Shown: positions 1 through 8,655 of the stretch, piece by piece
How the letters are laid out: each line of letters opens with the position of its first letter
Position numbering within the stretch: the stretch's first letter is position 1
DNA from: an uncultured Eubacterium sp.
GTDB lineage: Bacteria; Bacillota; Clostridia; Lachnospirales; Lachnospiraceae
NCBI RefSeq assembly: GCF_934295145.1
Contig: NZ_CAKRAS010000038.1
Location: forward strand, 1-28,205
Reading direction: 5' to 3'
Length of the DNA: 28,205 nt
Position numbers and translations under genes: made by a program
Notes under the pieces: model-generated
What the model saw: the letters and a program-made list of their open reading frames with translations, nothing else
The model's database searches: none
What the model was told of the DNA's origin: nothing

Positions 1-40
1 AGAAGATGCCGGGAGCACAGTGGAATAAAGCGGTAAAGTT

Positions 41-79
41 AAAATCGGATGAGGGAGCATATCCCGTCATCCGATTTTT
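41..79. terminator. Bidirectional intrinsic terminator
   Basis: A 12-bp stem (AAAATCGGATGA at 41-52 with TCATCCGATTTT at 67-78) continues as GGGA/TCCC around a short loop, with one unpaired G. The A-run on one side and T-run on the other make it able to stop transcription in both directions: the gene to the left of the window and the AraC gene that ends at 89 on the minus strand. Confidence 0.8.
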
Positions 80-88
80 CGCGTCCGG

Positions 89-952
89 TTAAGTTTCATG
101 ACTTCTTGTGCGGTACTGGGAAGGGGAGCAACCTTTCTGCTTATGAAAGATCCGGCTGAAATACAGGGCGTTGTTGTATCCGACAATGCGTGCAATCTCA
201 TTGATGGAGTAAGTTGTATTTTCTAACAGTACCTGTGCGTTGGTCATCCGAAGTGAAGTAATGAACTGCACTGGTGTTTCACCGGTATACTTTTTGAAAT
301 TGCGGATGAACCAACTGACACTCATGCCAAGGGAAGAAGCATAGGCATCAATATTAATCTCATGGTTGTAATTCTGGTTAAAGTAAGAGGCAGCAGTATC
401 CATCTGCCGATCCAGAAATTCGTTTTTCAGGGTATGCTCCTGGAGCATTGCCCGGTGGAAGATGATGAGCAGGTGGCATAATAACAGCGTCAGCATTTCC
501 TGGTAATCTGCATCGCATTTCTGTAATTCTAAGATTATGTGCTTAAAGGCGCGCTCATACTCTAAGGATGTCCCGACCGGGAAGATCCGTTCTTTATCTG
601 TAAATCCATTTTTCCGTAGGATATTTTTTGCTTCGCTGCCGGTAAAGTGTACCCAGTAAACTTCTGTTTTGTCTTTTCCATAAAACTCATACTTCTGCAG
701 TTCCGCGGGACGGTAGAGTACGATGTTCCCAGCAGAGACGATGGTCTCGTTTTCTGGTTTGTCAAAATGAAAATGCACCAGTCCGGAAGCAATATAAATG
801 ATTTGGAAATCTTTTCGCCCTTTGGGGCGGTAAGTTGGCATTTTTGGATGGTTGGAGAGCCGGTAGGTGCCACAGCTTCCGACGATCAGGGGACGTGTCC
901 GGTCTTTAAAATCCAGATGGGAATTGTTCAGGTAGCCGCTATTGATATACAT
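89..952 (-). CDS. AraC-family transcriptional regulator
   Basis: A 287-residue regulator with the usual two-part AraC layout. The N-terminal ~150 residues form a cupin-like ligand-binding domain (residues about 25-110, with a stretch like HFHFDKPENETIVSAGNIVL). The last ~100 residues carry two helix-turn-helix units (INIDAYASSLGMSVSWFIRNF and the family signature around YSINEIARIVGYNNALYFSRIF). Start choice: ATG at 952 has a GGAGGG site 7 bases upstream on the minus strand. It is divergent from lacZ, so by analogy with AraC/MelR-type systems it probably activates the beta-galactosidase/transporter unit in response to a sugar; this role is inferred from position. Length is normal for the family and the gene looks intact. 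Confidence 0.93.
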   Translation of the reverse strand: MYINSGYLNNSHLDFKDRTRPLIVGSCGTYRLSNHPKMPTYRPKGRKDFQIIYIASGLVHFHFDKPENETIVSAGNIVLYRPAELQKYEFYGKDKTEVYWVHFTGSEAKNILRKNGFTDKERIFPVGTSLEYERAFKHIILELQKCDADYQEMLTLLLCHLLIIFHRAMLQEHTLKNEFLDRQMDTAASYFNQNYNHEINIDAYASSLGMSVSWFIRNFKKYTGETPVQFITSLRMTNAQVLLENTTYSINEIARIVGYNNALYFSRIFHKQKGCSPSQYRTRSHET

Positions 953-1143
953 GGGAAATCCCTCCTTTTTTCCATTGTATCATTTTGTGCATATTCTGTC
1001 TAATTCTGTTTATAGACATTTCTTGCAGGAATATTTAGAATGTAGTCAGTAAAAACAAGGAACGACAACATGTTTTTTCATAATAGGGAAAAACGAACGA
1101 AACAGCAGATGTACAAATTGATACATATGAGGAGGAGAAGGAA
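953..1143. promoter_or_regulatory. Divergent araC/lacZ control region
   Basis: The 191-bp gap between the divergent genes contains an inverted repeat TGTCTA-N10-TAGACA (997-1002 and 1013-1018) and a second shorter one, ATGTA-N8-TACAT (1109-1126), just before the lacZ ribosome site GAGGAGGAGAAGG (1129-1141). They are candidate operators for the AraC-type regulator. No confident -35/-10 pair for lacZ could be assigned by eye and no clear cre box was seen. Confidence 0.4.
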
Positions 1144-4100
1144 ATGATTGTACCACGCTATTATGAAGATTTGGAAATCTTACATGACAACACCATGCCG
1201 GCAAGGGCTTATTATATCCCTGCATCCAAAAAGATGGATGATCTGATTGAACACAGGGAAACATCTGACCGTTTTCAGTTACTGGATAAAAACTGGAAGT
1301 TCCAGTATTTTGAAAGCATTTATGACGTAAAGGACTGCTTTTTTGAGACAGGATATGATACATCGGGATTTGAAGAGCTGAAGGTGTTACATGCCTGGCA
1401 GTTGTTCGGACATGATGTACCACAATATACCAATATCCGTTATCCATTTCCGTTTGATCCTCCATATGTCCCACAGGATATCCCATGCGGCGCCTATGTT
1501 GAGATTTTTACCTATCATACAGATGAACAGGCACCGATGGCATACTTGAATTTTGAAGGCGTGGACAGTTGTTTCTATGTCTGGCTCAATGGCAGATACT
1601 TAGGTTACAGTCAGGTATCCCACATGACATCTGAATTTGATGTGACGGATTTCCTGAAAGAAGGGGAAAATACTCTGGCAGTTCTGGTGCTGAAATGGTG
1701 TGACGGTTCTTATCTTGAAGATCAGGATAAATTCCGGATGAGCGGTATTTTTCGGGATGTGTATCTTTTGAAACGACCGGAGCATGTGGTATGGGATTAC
1801 CATGTAACGACCGAACTTGGAGCAGACCATGCAGATGTAACGGTTGCTTTTGATTTTAACGCTCCGGTAGATACAGAGGTTGTGATCGAAAACCGGGAAG
1901 GTGCCCGTATCGCACAAGGGGAGATCAGTGAGGATGGAACACTTGACTTTGAGATCTGCCACCCGGTGCTCTGGAATACGGAAAATCCGTATCTGTATAC
2001 ACTGATCATCCGGACCAAAGCAGAGACCATTGTGGATCATATCGGTCTTCGCCAGATTGAAGTCAGGGATAAATGTGTTTACTTTAACGGACAGAAGATT
2101 AAGTTCCGCGGGGTAAACCGTCATGATTCCGATCCAATCACAGGATTTACCATCAGTGTGGAGCAGATTAGACAGGATTTGATGCTGATGAAACAGCATA
2201 ATTTCAATGCAATCCGCTCCAGTCATTATCCGAACGCACCGTTCTTTTACCAGATGTGTGACAAATACGGATTCATGGTCATTGATGAAGCAGACATTGA
2301 AGCACATGGACCGGTCATGCTGTACCGGAAAGTGGATACCGACGAGAACCGGTTTGACCGCTGGAATGAACAGATCGCGGATGATCCGATGTGGGAAACT
2401 TCCATTGTAGATCGCGTGCAGTTGATGGTGCAGCGGGATAAGAACCGCCCGTCTATCGTGATGTGGTCGATGGGAAATGAAAGTGCGTATGGATGTAACT
2501 TTGAACAGGCACTTGCATGGACAAAAGTATTTGATCCGAGCCGCCTGACACAGTATGAGAGTGCCAGATACCGGAAAAGTGGGAAAACCTATGAATATGG
2601 GAACATTGACCTGTATAGCCGCATGTATCCTTCCCTGGATGAGATTCGGGAATACTTGCAGAAAGATTCCAGTAAACCGTTCCTGCTGGTAGAGTATTGC
2701 CACAGCATGGGAAACGGACCTGGGGATTTTGAGGATTACTTCCAGATAATCCAGAAATTTGACCGGATGTGCGGCGGCTTTGTCTGGGAGTGGTGCGATC
2801 ACGCCGTTGCACATGGAAAAACAGAGAATGGAAAGACCATTTATTATTACGGCGGGGATCATGGGGAGCAGATCCATGATGGCAATTTCTGTATGGATGG
2901 TCTGGTATACCCGGATCGTACCCCGCATACCGGTCTGCTGGAATATAAAAATGTGTACCGCCCGGCAAGGGTAGTTTCCTACGACCAGAAAAGCCAGGAA
3001 CTTGTTCTGCATAACTATCTGGATTTTGATGACTTAAAAGATTATGTAACGATCGGATATGAAGTGACACAGGACGGACTTACCGTGGATCGTGGCACGC
3101 TGGCACCATTTTCGGTAGCACCACACAGCGAGGGACGCACAAAACTTGCGGTCAGTGTTCCGGCAAAAGGAAAAGTATATTTGAAAATCAGCTACTATCT
3201 GAAAAAGCAGGTGCCTCTGCTGGCAACTGGATGGGAACTTGGATTTGACGACTTCCTCCTGTCAAACCAGGATGGCAGGAACCAACAGAAACTTGCATGG
3301 TTAGAAGAGGGCAGAAACGGACAGGATATCAGTGTACAGGAATGCGATACGGCAGTCACCCTGCAGGGAAGTGATTTCTGCTATGTGCTCAGTAAACGGA
3401 GCGGACTGTTTGAGCAGATCCGGTTTGCGGGTAAGGATTATCTGGATCATCCGATGCAGCTTAACATCTGGAGGGCTCCGACAGATAACGATATGTATAT
3501 CAAGAAACTATGGAAGGATGCGCATTTTGACAGTGCATACAGCAGGGCATATCAGATGGAGATTACCCAGAATGAAAAGGGCGTTTCCATCAAAGCAAAA
3601 ATCGGTGTGATTGCAGATAGCGTACAGAAGATTCTGGAGGGAACAATCCTCTGGGAGATCGACGGGACAGGAAAGATCCATGCAGACATGCTCATGGAGA
3701 AAGATCCGGAGTTTCCGGTACTGCCAAGGTTTGGCATACGCCTGTTTTTGGAGAAAGGCATGGAGGAAGTGGCATATTTTGGCATGGGACCGCAGGAGTC
3801 CTACCGGGATAAGCACCAGGGTTCCTATCATGGACTGTTCCGGGCAAAAGTAGCAGAACTTCATGAAGATTATATCCGCCCACAGGAGAACGGAAGCCAT
3901 TTTGATTGTGATTACGTGCAGGCAGAAGGCGCAAGATACGGTCTGACTGCGGTTTCAGACGATACATTTTCCTTCCAGGCATCCGAATATACCCAGGAAG
4001 AGCTGGAACGCTGTGCCCATAATTATAAATTGGAAAAATCCGGCAGTACCGTACTGTGCATTGACTATGCACAAAATGGCATCGGTTCCAATAGCTGTGG

Positions 4101-4182
4101 ACCGGAGGTATTAGAAAAATATCAGTTTAATAACGTATTATTCCGGTTCCGGTTTACACTGGTTCCGTTCATTAAGGGATAA
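1144..4182 (+). CDS. lacZ: Beta-galactosidase, GH2 family
   Basis: A 1012-residue cytoplasmic enzyme (no signal peptide) that hydrolyses lactose or other beta-galactosides. Domains in order are a jelly-roll sugar-binding domain (about 50-215), an immunoglobulin-like domain (to about 315), the TIM barrel (about 320-610), a second beta domain, and a C-terminal Bgal_small_N domain (about 730-1010, containing NIWRAPTDND). The acid/base is Glu446 in WSMGNES and the nucleophile is Glu517 in LLVEYCHSMGNG, matching E461 and E537 of E. coli LacZ. Length is close to E. coli LacZ (1024). ATG 1144 follows a strong AGGAGGAG site. The sugar symporter gene starts 47 bp downstream, suggesting one operon. The true substrate (lactose, galacto-oligosaccharide or another beta-galactoside) cannot be read from the sequence. 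Confidence 0.96.
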   Translation: MIVPRYYEDLEILHDNTMPARAYYIPASKKMDDLIEHRETSDRFQLLDKNWKFQYFESIYDVKDCFFETGYDTSGFEELKVLHAWQLFGHDVPQYTNIRYPFPFDPPYVPQDIPCGAYVEIFTYHTDEQAPMAYLNFEGVDSCFYVWLNGRYLGYSQVSHMTSEFDVTDFLKEGENTLAVLVLKWCDGSYLEDQDKFRMSGIFRDVYLLKRPEHVVWDYHVTTELGADHADVTVAFDFNAPVDTEVVIENREGARIAQGEISEDGTLDFEICHPVLWNTENPYLYTLIIRTKAETIVDHIGLRQIEVRDKCVYFNGQKIKFRGVNRHDSDPITGFTISVEQIRQDLMLMKQHNFNAIRSSHYPNAPFFYQMCDKYGFMVIDEADIEAHGPVMLYRKVDTDENRFDRWNEQIADDPMWETSIVDRVQLMVQRDKNRPSIVMWSMGNESAYGCNFEQALAWTKVFDPSRLTQYESARYRKSGKTYEYGNIDLYSRMYPSLDEIREYLQKDSSKPFLLVEYCHSMGNGPGDFEDYFQIIQKFDRMCGGFVWEWCDHAVAHGKTENGKTIYYYGGDHGEQIHDGNFCMDGLVYPDRTPHTGLLEYKNVYRPARVVSYDQKSQELVLHNYLDFDDLKDYVTIGYEVTQDGLTVDRGTLAPFSVAPHSEGRTKLAVSVPAKGKVYLKISYYLKKQVPLLATGWELGFDDFLLSNQDGRNQQKLAWLEEGRNGQDISVQECDTAVTLQGSDFCYVLSKRSGLFEQIRFAGKDYLDHPMQLNIWRAPTDNDMYIKKLWKDAHFDSAYSRAYQMEITQNEKGVSIKAKIGVIADSVQKILEGTILWEIDGTGKIHADMLMEKDPEFPVLPRFGIRLFLEKGMEEVAYFGMGPQESYRDKHQGSYHGLFRAKVAELHEDYIRPQENGSHFDCDYVQAEGARYGLTAVSDDTFSFQASEYTQEELERCAHNYKLEKSGSTVLCIDYAQNGIGSNSCGPEVLEKYQFNNVLFRFRFTLVPFIKG

Positions 4183-4229
4183 TAAAATTATGTTGGTGTA
4201 CTAAGGTACATAGGAAGAGAGAGGACTTC

Positions 4230-5627
4230 ATGGAAGAAAAAACGTATTTGAAATGGTACAACAAAATTGGCTATGGATCAGGCGATGTGGCAGGAAACGT
4301 GGTGTATGCGTTCCTGACATCTTTCGTCATGATCTATCTGACGGATACCATCGGTCTGATGCCGGGCATTGTCGGAACATTGATCGCGGCATCCAAGCTG
4401 TTTGACGGTGTGACAGACATTTTCTTTGGATCGATGATCGATAAGACACATTCCCGGCTTGGAAAGGCAAGGCCATGGATGCTCTATGGTTATATCGGAT
4501 GTGCGATTACCCTGGTTGCGGTATTTGCAGTTCCGACCAGCTTTGGTGATACGGCAAAATATGCTTGGTTCTTCATCGCATATACCTTGCTTAACGGTGT
4601 GTTTTACACAGCAAACAACATCGCATACTCAGCCCTTACTTCCCTGGTAACAAAAAATGCCAAAGAGCGTGTGCAGATGGGGTCTTACCGTTTTATCTTT
4701 GCTTTTGCCACAAGCCTTGTAATCCAGTCTGTTACGGTTGGGTTTGTTGATAAATGTGGCGGCGGGGCTGCCGCATGGAGAACGGTTGCAATCATTTATG
4801 CAATCATCGGTTTTGTGGTAAACACGATCTCCTGTCTGTCCGTAAAGGAACTTCCAGAAGAGGAATTAAATGATGGTGCGGTAACAGACAAAGCAGACAA
4901 AGAGGAAAAATACGGGCTGGTGCAGGCATTTAAATTGCTGATCAAAAACAAATTTTACATGATGATTTGCGGCGTTTATATTTTACAGCAGTTATACAGT
5001 GCCATGATCGGAGCCGGTATCTATTATATGACATGGGTACTGAAGAATAAAAGCCTGTTTGGTGTATTTGCATGGGCGGTCAATATCCCGCTGATCATTG
5101 CACTGGTATTTACGCCGACACTGGTTGGTAAATGGAAAGGTATGTACAAATTAAACCTGCGCGGCTATATGCTGGCAGTAGCAGGCAGGGCACTGGTGAT
5201 CGTTGCAGGTTACCTTGGAAGCGTACCGTTGATGTTACTGTTTACGGCGGTCGCTGCACTGGGACAGGGACCATGGCAGGGAGACATGAATGCGGTCATC
5301 GCATCCTGCTCGGAATATACTTATCTGACACAGGGAAAACGTGTGGATGGAACGATGTATTCCTGTACTTCCCTTGGTATCAAGATCGGTGGCGGAATCG
5401 GAACCGCACTGGTTGGATGGCTTTTGGAGATCAGCGGATATGTAGGTACGGCGGCAACACAGCCGGCATCCAGCTTACGGATGCTCTCCTTTATGTACCT
5501 GTGGCTCCCACTGGTATTTGAGGTCCTGATCATGCTTGTCCTTTCCAGAATGAATGTGGAAGAGACAGTGGAAAACATAAAAAGAGAAAAAGGCATCACA
5601 TCTGACTGCGTGACGGATGAAGAATAA
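4230..5627 (+). CDS. GPH-family cation:glycoside symporter (MFS)
   Basis: A 465-residue, roughly 12-helix membrane transporter. The N-terminus (KIGYGSGDVAGNVVYAF followed by a YLTD segment) and the loop DKTHSRLGKARPW are hallmarks of the glycoside-pentoside-hexuronide family (MelB, LacS, XylP relatives, MFS_2). It should import the beta-galactoside hydrolysed by the upstream LacZ together with a proton or sodium ion. Length fits MelB-type members; there is no C-terminal PTS IIA-like domain of the kind found in streptococcal LacS. It lies 47 bp after lacZ with its own ribosome site (GGAAGAGAGAGGA) and is probably cotranscribed. Substrate assignment comes from gene context only. Confidence 0.9.
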   Translation: MEEKTYLKWYNKIGYGSGDVAGNVVYAFLTSFVMIYLTDTIGLMPGIVGTLIAASKLFDGVTDIFFGSMIDKTHSRLGKARPWMLYGYIGCAITLVAVFAVPTSFGDTAKYAWFFIAYTLLNGVFYTANNIAYSALTSLVTKNAKERVQMGSYRFIFAFATSLVIQSVTVGFVDKCGGGAAAWRTVAIIYAIIGFVVNTISCLSVKELPEEELNDGAVTDKADKEEKYGLVQAFKLLIKNKFYMMICGVYILQQLYSAMIGAGIYYMTWVLKNKSLFGVFAWAVNIPLIIALVFTPTLVGKWKGMYKLNLRGYMLAVAGRALVIVAGYLGSVPLMLLFTAVAALGQGPWQGDMNAVIASCSEYTYLTQGKRVDGTMYSCTSLGIKIGGGIGTALVGWLLEISGYVGTAATQPASSLRMLSFMYLWLPLVFEVLIMLVLSRMNVEETVENIKREKGITSDCVTDEE

Positions 5628-5656
5628 CAGGCACGATGGATCGCGGATGGCAGGAG

Positions 5657-5692
5657 GCATTGTCTGAAAAAGAAAAAAAGGCAATGCTTTTT
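5657..5692 (+). terminator. Possible terminator of lacZ-symporter operon
   Basis: GCATTG (5657-5662) can pair with CAATGC (5682-5687), followed by TTTTT. The loop is long (19 nt) and the stem short, so the call is tentative; a smaller alternative is AAAAAG/CTTTTT within the same stretch. Confidence 0.4.
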
Positions 5693-5717
5693 GCTTTCTG
5701 GATAGAACAGGCAGGGG

Positions 5718-5798
5718 TTATGCATGGTAGACATGCAGGAAAAATGCGGCATAGAATGAAAGCAGTTGTTCAAAATAAGATGTCATCTGTTTACGCAT
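5718..5798 (-). CDS. Candidate 26-codon small ORF with strong ribosome site
   Basis: On the minus strand an ATG at 5798 is preceded by GGAAAGGAGG (5817-5808) with 9 bases of spacing, an almost ideal Shine-Dalgarno site. It opens a 26-residue frame that begins MRKQMTSYFEQLLSFYAAFF and ends at TAA (5718-5720). The peptide is mildly amphipathic and aromatic. I recognise no family. The same bases can be read differently: on the plus strand they are a CCTCCTTTCC stretch able to pair with the ribosome site of the next AraC gene. Whether the ORF is translated is unknown. Confidence 0.3.
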   Translation of the reverse strand: MRKQMTSYFEQLLSFYAAFFLHVYHA

Positions 5799-5807
5799 GT
5801 GTTCCGA

Positions 5808-5910
5808 CCTCCTTTCCTTACAAGTCTATTCTAGGATGAAACCAGACATCCTGCGTGCCAGATCAGCACAAACAGTGGACAAATGTTGCAGATACAAAAC
5901 GGAAGGGAGG
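5808..5910 (+). promoter_or_regulatory. Possible Shine-Dalgarno-sequestering leader
   Basis: CCTCCTTTCC (5808-5817) is complementary over 10 positions (one G-U pair) to GGAAGGGAGG (5901-5910), which is the ribosome site for the AraC-type gene starting at 5921. In a transcript covering both, pairing would hide the site. No promoter was assigned upstream, so this is a hypothesis. Confidence 0.3.
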
Positions 5911-5920
5911 AAAGACACCG

Positions 5921-6784
5921 ATGCATTTAACCTATAAAAATACGAAAGATGAGATACTGGCAGTGATGCGCCAGGCAAAACATGAGCCGCCACACCTGCA
6001 TCATGCCCTGGAGCTGGTGTGGGTAAAAAGCGGGAGCTTAGAGCTTGGTATGGGCGAGGAACTGTACCACATGCAAGCCGGGGATGTCGGGATACTTTTC
6101 CCAGATCTGATCCACCATTACCAGGTATTTTCTGCCGGACAGAACATGGCAGTCTTTGTAAATGCACCGCCCTTTATCGTGGGTGCTTATGAGGAAACGT
6201 TAAATCGGAAGGCTCCAAAAATCCCGGTGCTAAAAGCATCGGTCATCCCGGAAGATGTGTACCGGTCTTTTGATGCACTTTTAACAACAAAAGAGATCAC
6301 CATTGCCCAGGCGTATCTTCAGATCATTCTTGCCAGGTGCATAAAGGAACTGACACTGACAGAAAAGAGCAGTGTGGAAAGTGAGGACCTTATTTACCGG
6401 ACGGTCGCTTATGTATCTGCACATTTTAATCACGCCGTTTCCCTAGAGGAGATGGCAAAGGCACTGGGTGTGAGCAAATATGTGTTATCCAGGATTTTTT
6501 CCAAAACCTTTCACCGGAATTTCAACCAGTACCTGAATGACGCAAGGCTTGGGTTTGCCTGCCAGCGGCTGGAAACCACTAATGATACGATCACAGAGAT
6601 CTGTCTGGACAGCGGTTTTGAGAGCCAGCGTACCTTTAATAGGGCGTTCAAGGAACGTTTCAAAATGTCACCGAGCCAATACCGTATCCTGCAGCAAAGG
6701 CAGCAGGAAGAAAAGGAGGAACAATATGGAGTATTTGACAATGACGATCAGGGAACAGAAAAACATTGCACTGATCGCACATGA
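5921..6784 (+). CDS. AraC-family transcriptional regulator (second)
   Basis: A 287-residue regulator. The N-terminal cupin domain (about residues 15-110) shows a histidine-rich PPHLHHALELVWV segment, and the C-terminal ~100 residues hold the two helix-turn-helix motifs (VSLEEMAKALGVSKYVLSRIF; TITEICLDSGFESQRTFNRAF, family signature). An upstream in-frame start at 5855 exists, but ATG 5921 has a strong GGAAGGGAGG site 10 bases before it and gives the normal family length, so 5921 is chosen. It overlaps mgsA by 59 bp, so the two are almost certainly cotranscribed. Context suggests control of the mgsA-MATE unit or of the neighbouring galactoside genes. It is only distantly similar to the first AraC protein of the window. 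Confidence 0.9.
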   Translation: MHLTYKNTKDEILAVMRQAKHEPPHLHHALELVWVKSGSLELGMGEELYHMQAGDVGILFPDLIHHYQVFSAGQNMAVFVNAPPFIVGAYEETLNRKAPKIPVLKASVIPEDVYRSFDALLTTKEITIAQAYLQIILARCIKELTLTEKSSVESEDLIYRTVAYVSAHFNHAVSLEEMAKALGVSKYVLSRIFSKTFHRNFNQYLNDARLGFACQRLETTNDTITEICLDSGFESQRTFNRAFKERFKMSPSQYRILQQRQQEEKEEQYGVFDNDDQGTEKHCTDRT

Positions 6785-7190
6785 TGGGAAAAAGCAGGAG
6801 ATGTTACAGTGGTGCATCGCAAACCGAGAGATCCTTAAAAAACATCACTTGTGTGGGACCGGGACAACTGCCCGGATGATCACAGAGCAGGCGGGCTTAT
6901 CCGTCAAAGGGTATAACAGTGGTCCGCTTGGCGGGGACCAGCAGGTGGGCGCAAAGATCGTGGAAGGACAGATCGATATGGTAATCTTCTTTTCTGATCC
7001 GCTGACGGCGCAGCCACATGATCCGGATGTCAAGGCACTGCTCCGGATCGCCCAGGTTTACGATATCCCGATTGCCAACAACAAGGCAACGGCAGATTTT
7101 CTGATGCATTCCACCTTCATGGATACCTGCTATGAGCATCAGGTGGAAAATTTCAAACAGGCGGTGGAGCATCGTGCAGCAACATTATAA
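6726..7190 (+). CDS. mgsA: Methylglyoxal synthase
   Basis: A 154-residue cytosolic enzyme converting dihydroxyacetone phosphate to methylglyoxal and phosphate, a bypass that frees phosphate when sugar phosphates pile up. It aligns with E. coli MgsA without shifts from the start: His19 (AHD), Asp71 (GGDQQVGA), Asp91 (FFSDPL), His98 and Asp101 (PHDPDVKAL) all sit at the E. coli positions, which supports ATG 6726 rather than earlier in-frame starts. AGGAGGAA lies just before it. The start is inside the 3' end of the AraC gene (59-bp overlap in another frame), implying coupled expression. Its place beside lactose genes fits overflow from galactose/glucose catabolism; that link is inferred. Confidence 0.95.
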   Translation: MEYLTMTIREQKNIALIAHDGKKQEMLQWCIANREILKKHHLCGTGTTARMITEQAGLSVKGYNSGPLGGDQQVGAKIVEGQIDMVIFFSDPLTAQPHDPDVKALLRIAQVYDIPIANNKATADFLMHSTFMDTCYEHQVENFKQAVEHRAATL

Positions 7191-7256
7191 GCAGCATTTT
7201 AATAAGAAGAAACACGACCGGATGCATCTGGCAGCGATCCGGATCTGGAGAGAACT

Positions 7257-8609
7257 ATGAGCGGATTACAGGTCAATATGACCAAAGGCTCCATCCTAAA
7301 GTCTCTGCTTATCTTTTCGCTACCAATCCTGATGTCGAACCTGTTTCAGCAGTTATATAATACGATGGATATCCTGATCGTAGGAAATTACCTTGGCGAT
7401 TTATCCCTTGCGGCCATTGGGGCATCTTCATCGATTTATGAACTGCTGATCGGGTTCTGCTTTGGGGTTGGCAGTGGTCTTAGTATTGTAGTGTCCCGGT
7501 ATTATGGATATGGGGACAGTGAGTTGATAAAAAAAGCAGTGGCAGGGGCGATTGTGATTGCCGGATGCCTGACGGCTGCAATGATGCTCTTTTCCATGGT
7601 GGGACTCTACCCAATGATGCGGCTGTTAAAAACACCGGAGGAGATTTTGGCAGAATCCTATTCCTATATCTCGGTTCTGACCATTTTCATCGGCGTCATG
7701 TTTGCCTATAACCTGTGTGCCGGATTGCTGCGTGCGATCGGTAACAGTCTGATGCCGTTACTGTTTTTGATCTTTTCCTCCATCGGAAATGTGCTCTTGG
7801 ATCTGTTGTTTATCACACAGTTTGACATGGGCATCCGGGGAGCTGCTATTGCTACGGTAGTGGCACAGGGGATCTCCGTCCTGTTATGCATCTTTTATAT
7901 CCTGCGCCATGCGGCAGTTTTGGTGCCGGAGCAAAGGCACTTTGCGGCAGGGAAACATCTGTACGGGGAACTGCTCTCCCAGGGCGTATCCATGGGGATT
8001 ATGAATGCAGTGGTCTGCTCCGGGACGGTGATCCTGCAGCGCGCGATCAATCATCTCGGTGCGGTTTATATCGCATGTCAGGCAACGGCAAGAAAGTTAA
8101 ATTCCTTTATGATGTTACCAAACACCACCATGGGTGCGGCAATCGCAACCTTCATTTCCCAGAATGCCGGTGCAGGAAATAAGGAGCGCATCAAAAAAGG
8201 GATGCTCATCGCCTGCCGGATGAGTATCTGTTGGGGCATCATCGCAACGGTGGTGCTTGCTTTGTTTGCAAAGGATCTGGTGGCATTGTTTGGCTCCAAA
8301 CAGGCTGAGATCTTAGAGAATGCTGCCCTGTATCTGCGGGTGGCATCTCCGTTTTATGCGGTGCTTGGAATCCTTTATAATATGCGGAATGGTTTACAGG
8401 CCATGGGCGAAAAGAGAAAGCCATTGACTTCGAGCTTCATGGAGCTTGCGGGAAAAATCTTGTTTTCTGCTTGTATCATACCAGTCCTTGGTTACTGGGG
8501 CGTGATCATCTGTGAACCCCTGATCTGGTGCTGCATGACGGCACAGCTTGTATACTGTTATGTCCATGTGATGCGTGACAACCTGCAAAACGTGGGTATT
8601 GAAACTTAA
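7257..8609 (+). CDS. MATE-family multidrug/cation efflux transporter
   Basis: A 450-residue polytopic protein with about 12 membrane helices. The opening (MTKGSILKSLLIFSLPILMSNLFQQLYNTMDILIVG) is typical of MatE proteins of the DinF/NorM superfamily in Clostridia, and the two halves show the usual internal repeat. It exchanges sodium or protons for drugs or metabolites. It starts 66 bp after mgsA with GGAGAG before ATG 7257, probably in one operon with the AraC regulator and mgsA. Possible cargo, including anything linked to methylglyoxal, cannot be deduced. Length is normal and the gene appears intact. Confidence 0.93.
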   Translation: MSGLQVNMTKGSILKSLLIFSLPILMSNLFQQLYNTMDILIVGNYLGDLSLAAIGASSSIYELLIGFCFGVGSGLSIVVSRYYGYGDSELIKKAVAGAIVIAGCLTAAMMLFSMVGLYPMMRLLKTPEEILAESYSYISVLTIFIGVMFAYNLCAGLLRAIGNSLMPLLFLIFSSIGNVLLDLLFITQFDMGIRGAAIATVVAQGISVLLCIFYILRHAAVLVPEQRHFAAGKHLYGELLSQGVSMGIMNAVVCSGTVILQRAINHLGAVYIACQATARKLNSFMMLPNTTMGAAIATFISQNAGAGNKERIKKGMLIACRMSICWGIIATVVLALFAKDLVALFGSKQAEILENAALYLRVASPFYAVLGILYNMRNGLQAMGEKRKPLTSSFMELAGKILFSACIIPVLGYWGVIICEPLIWCCMTAQLVYCYVHVMRDNLQNVGIET

Positions 8610-8655
8610 AAAATATTTTGTACATAAGATTTTGACAGAGAGGAAAAAGTTGAAC

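Noticed and set aside
2..28. Possible C-terminal tail of an upstream gene (EDAGSTVE then stop)
   Set aside because: Too short to support a coding call, although the terminator at 41-79 shows that some gene ends here.
1600..3012. Long minus-strand open frame (470 codons) opposite lacZ
   Set aside because: It mirrors the conserved lacZ catalytic region, has no ribosome site or recognisable domain, and is explained by codon bias of lacZ. The same applies to the other antisense frame at 2453-3070.
3508..4072. Minus-strand frames opposite the lacZ C-terminal domain
   Set aside because: Shadows of a conserved coding region; no start signal.
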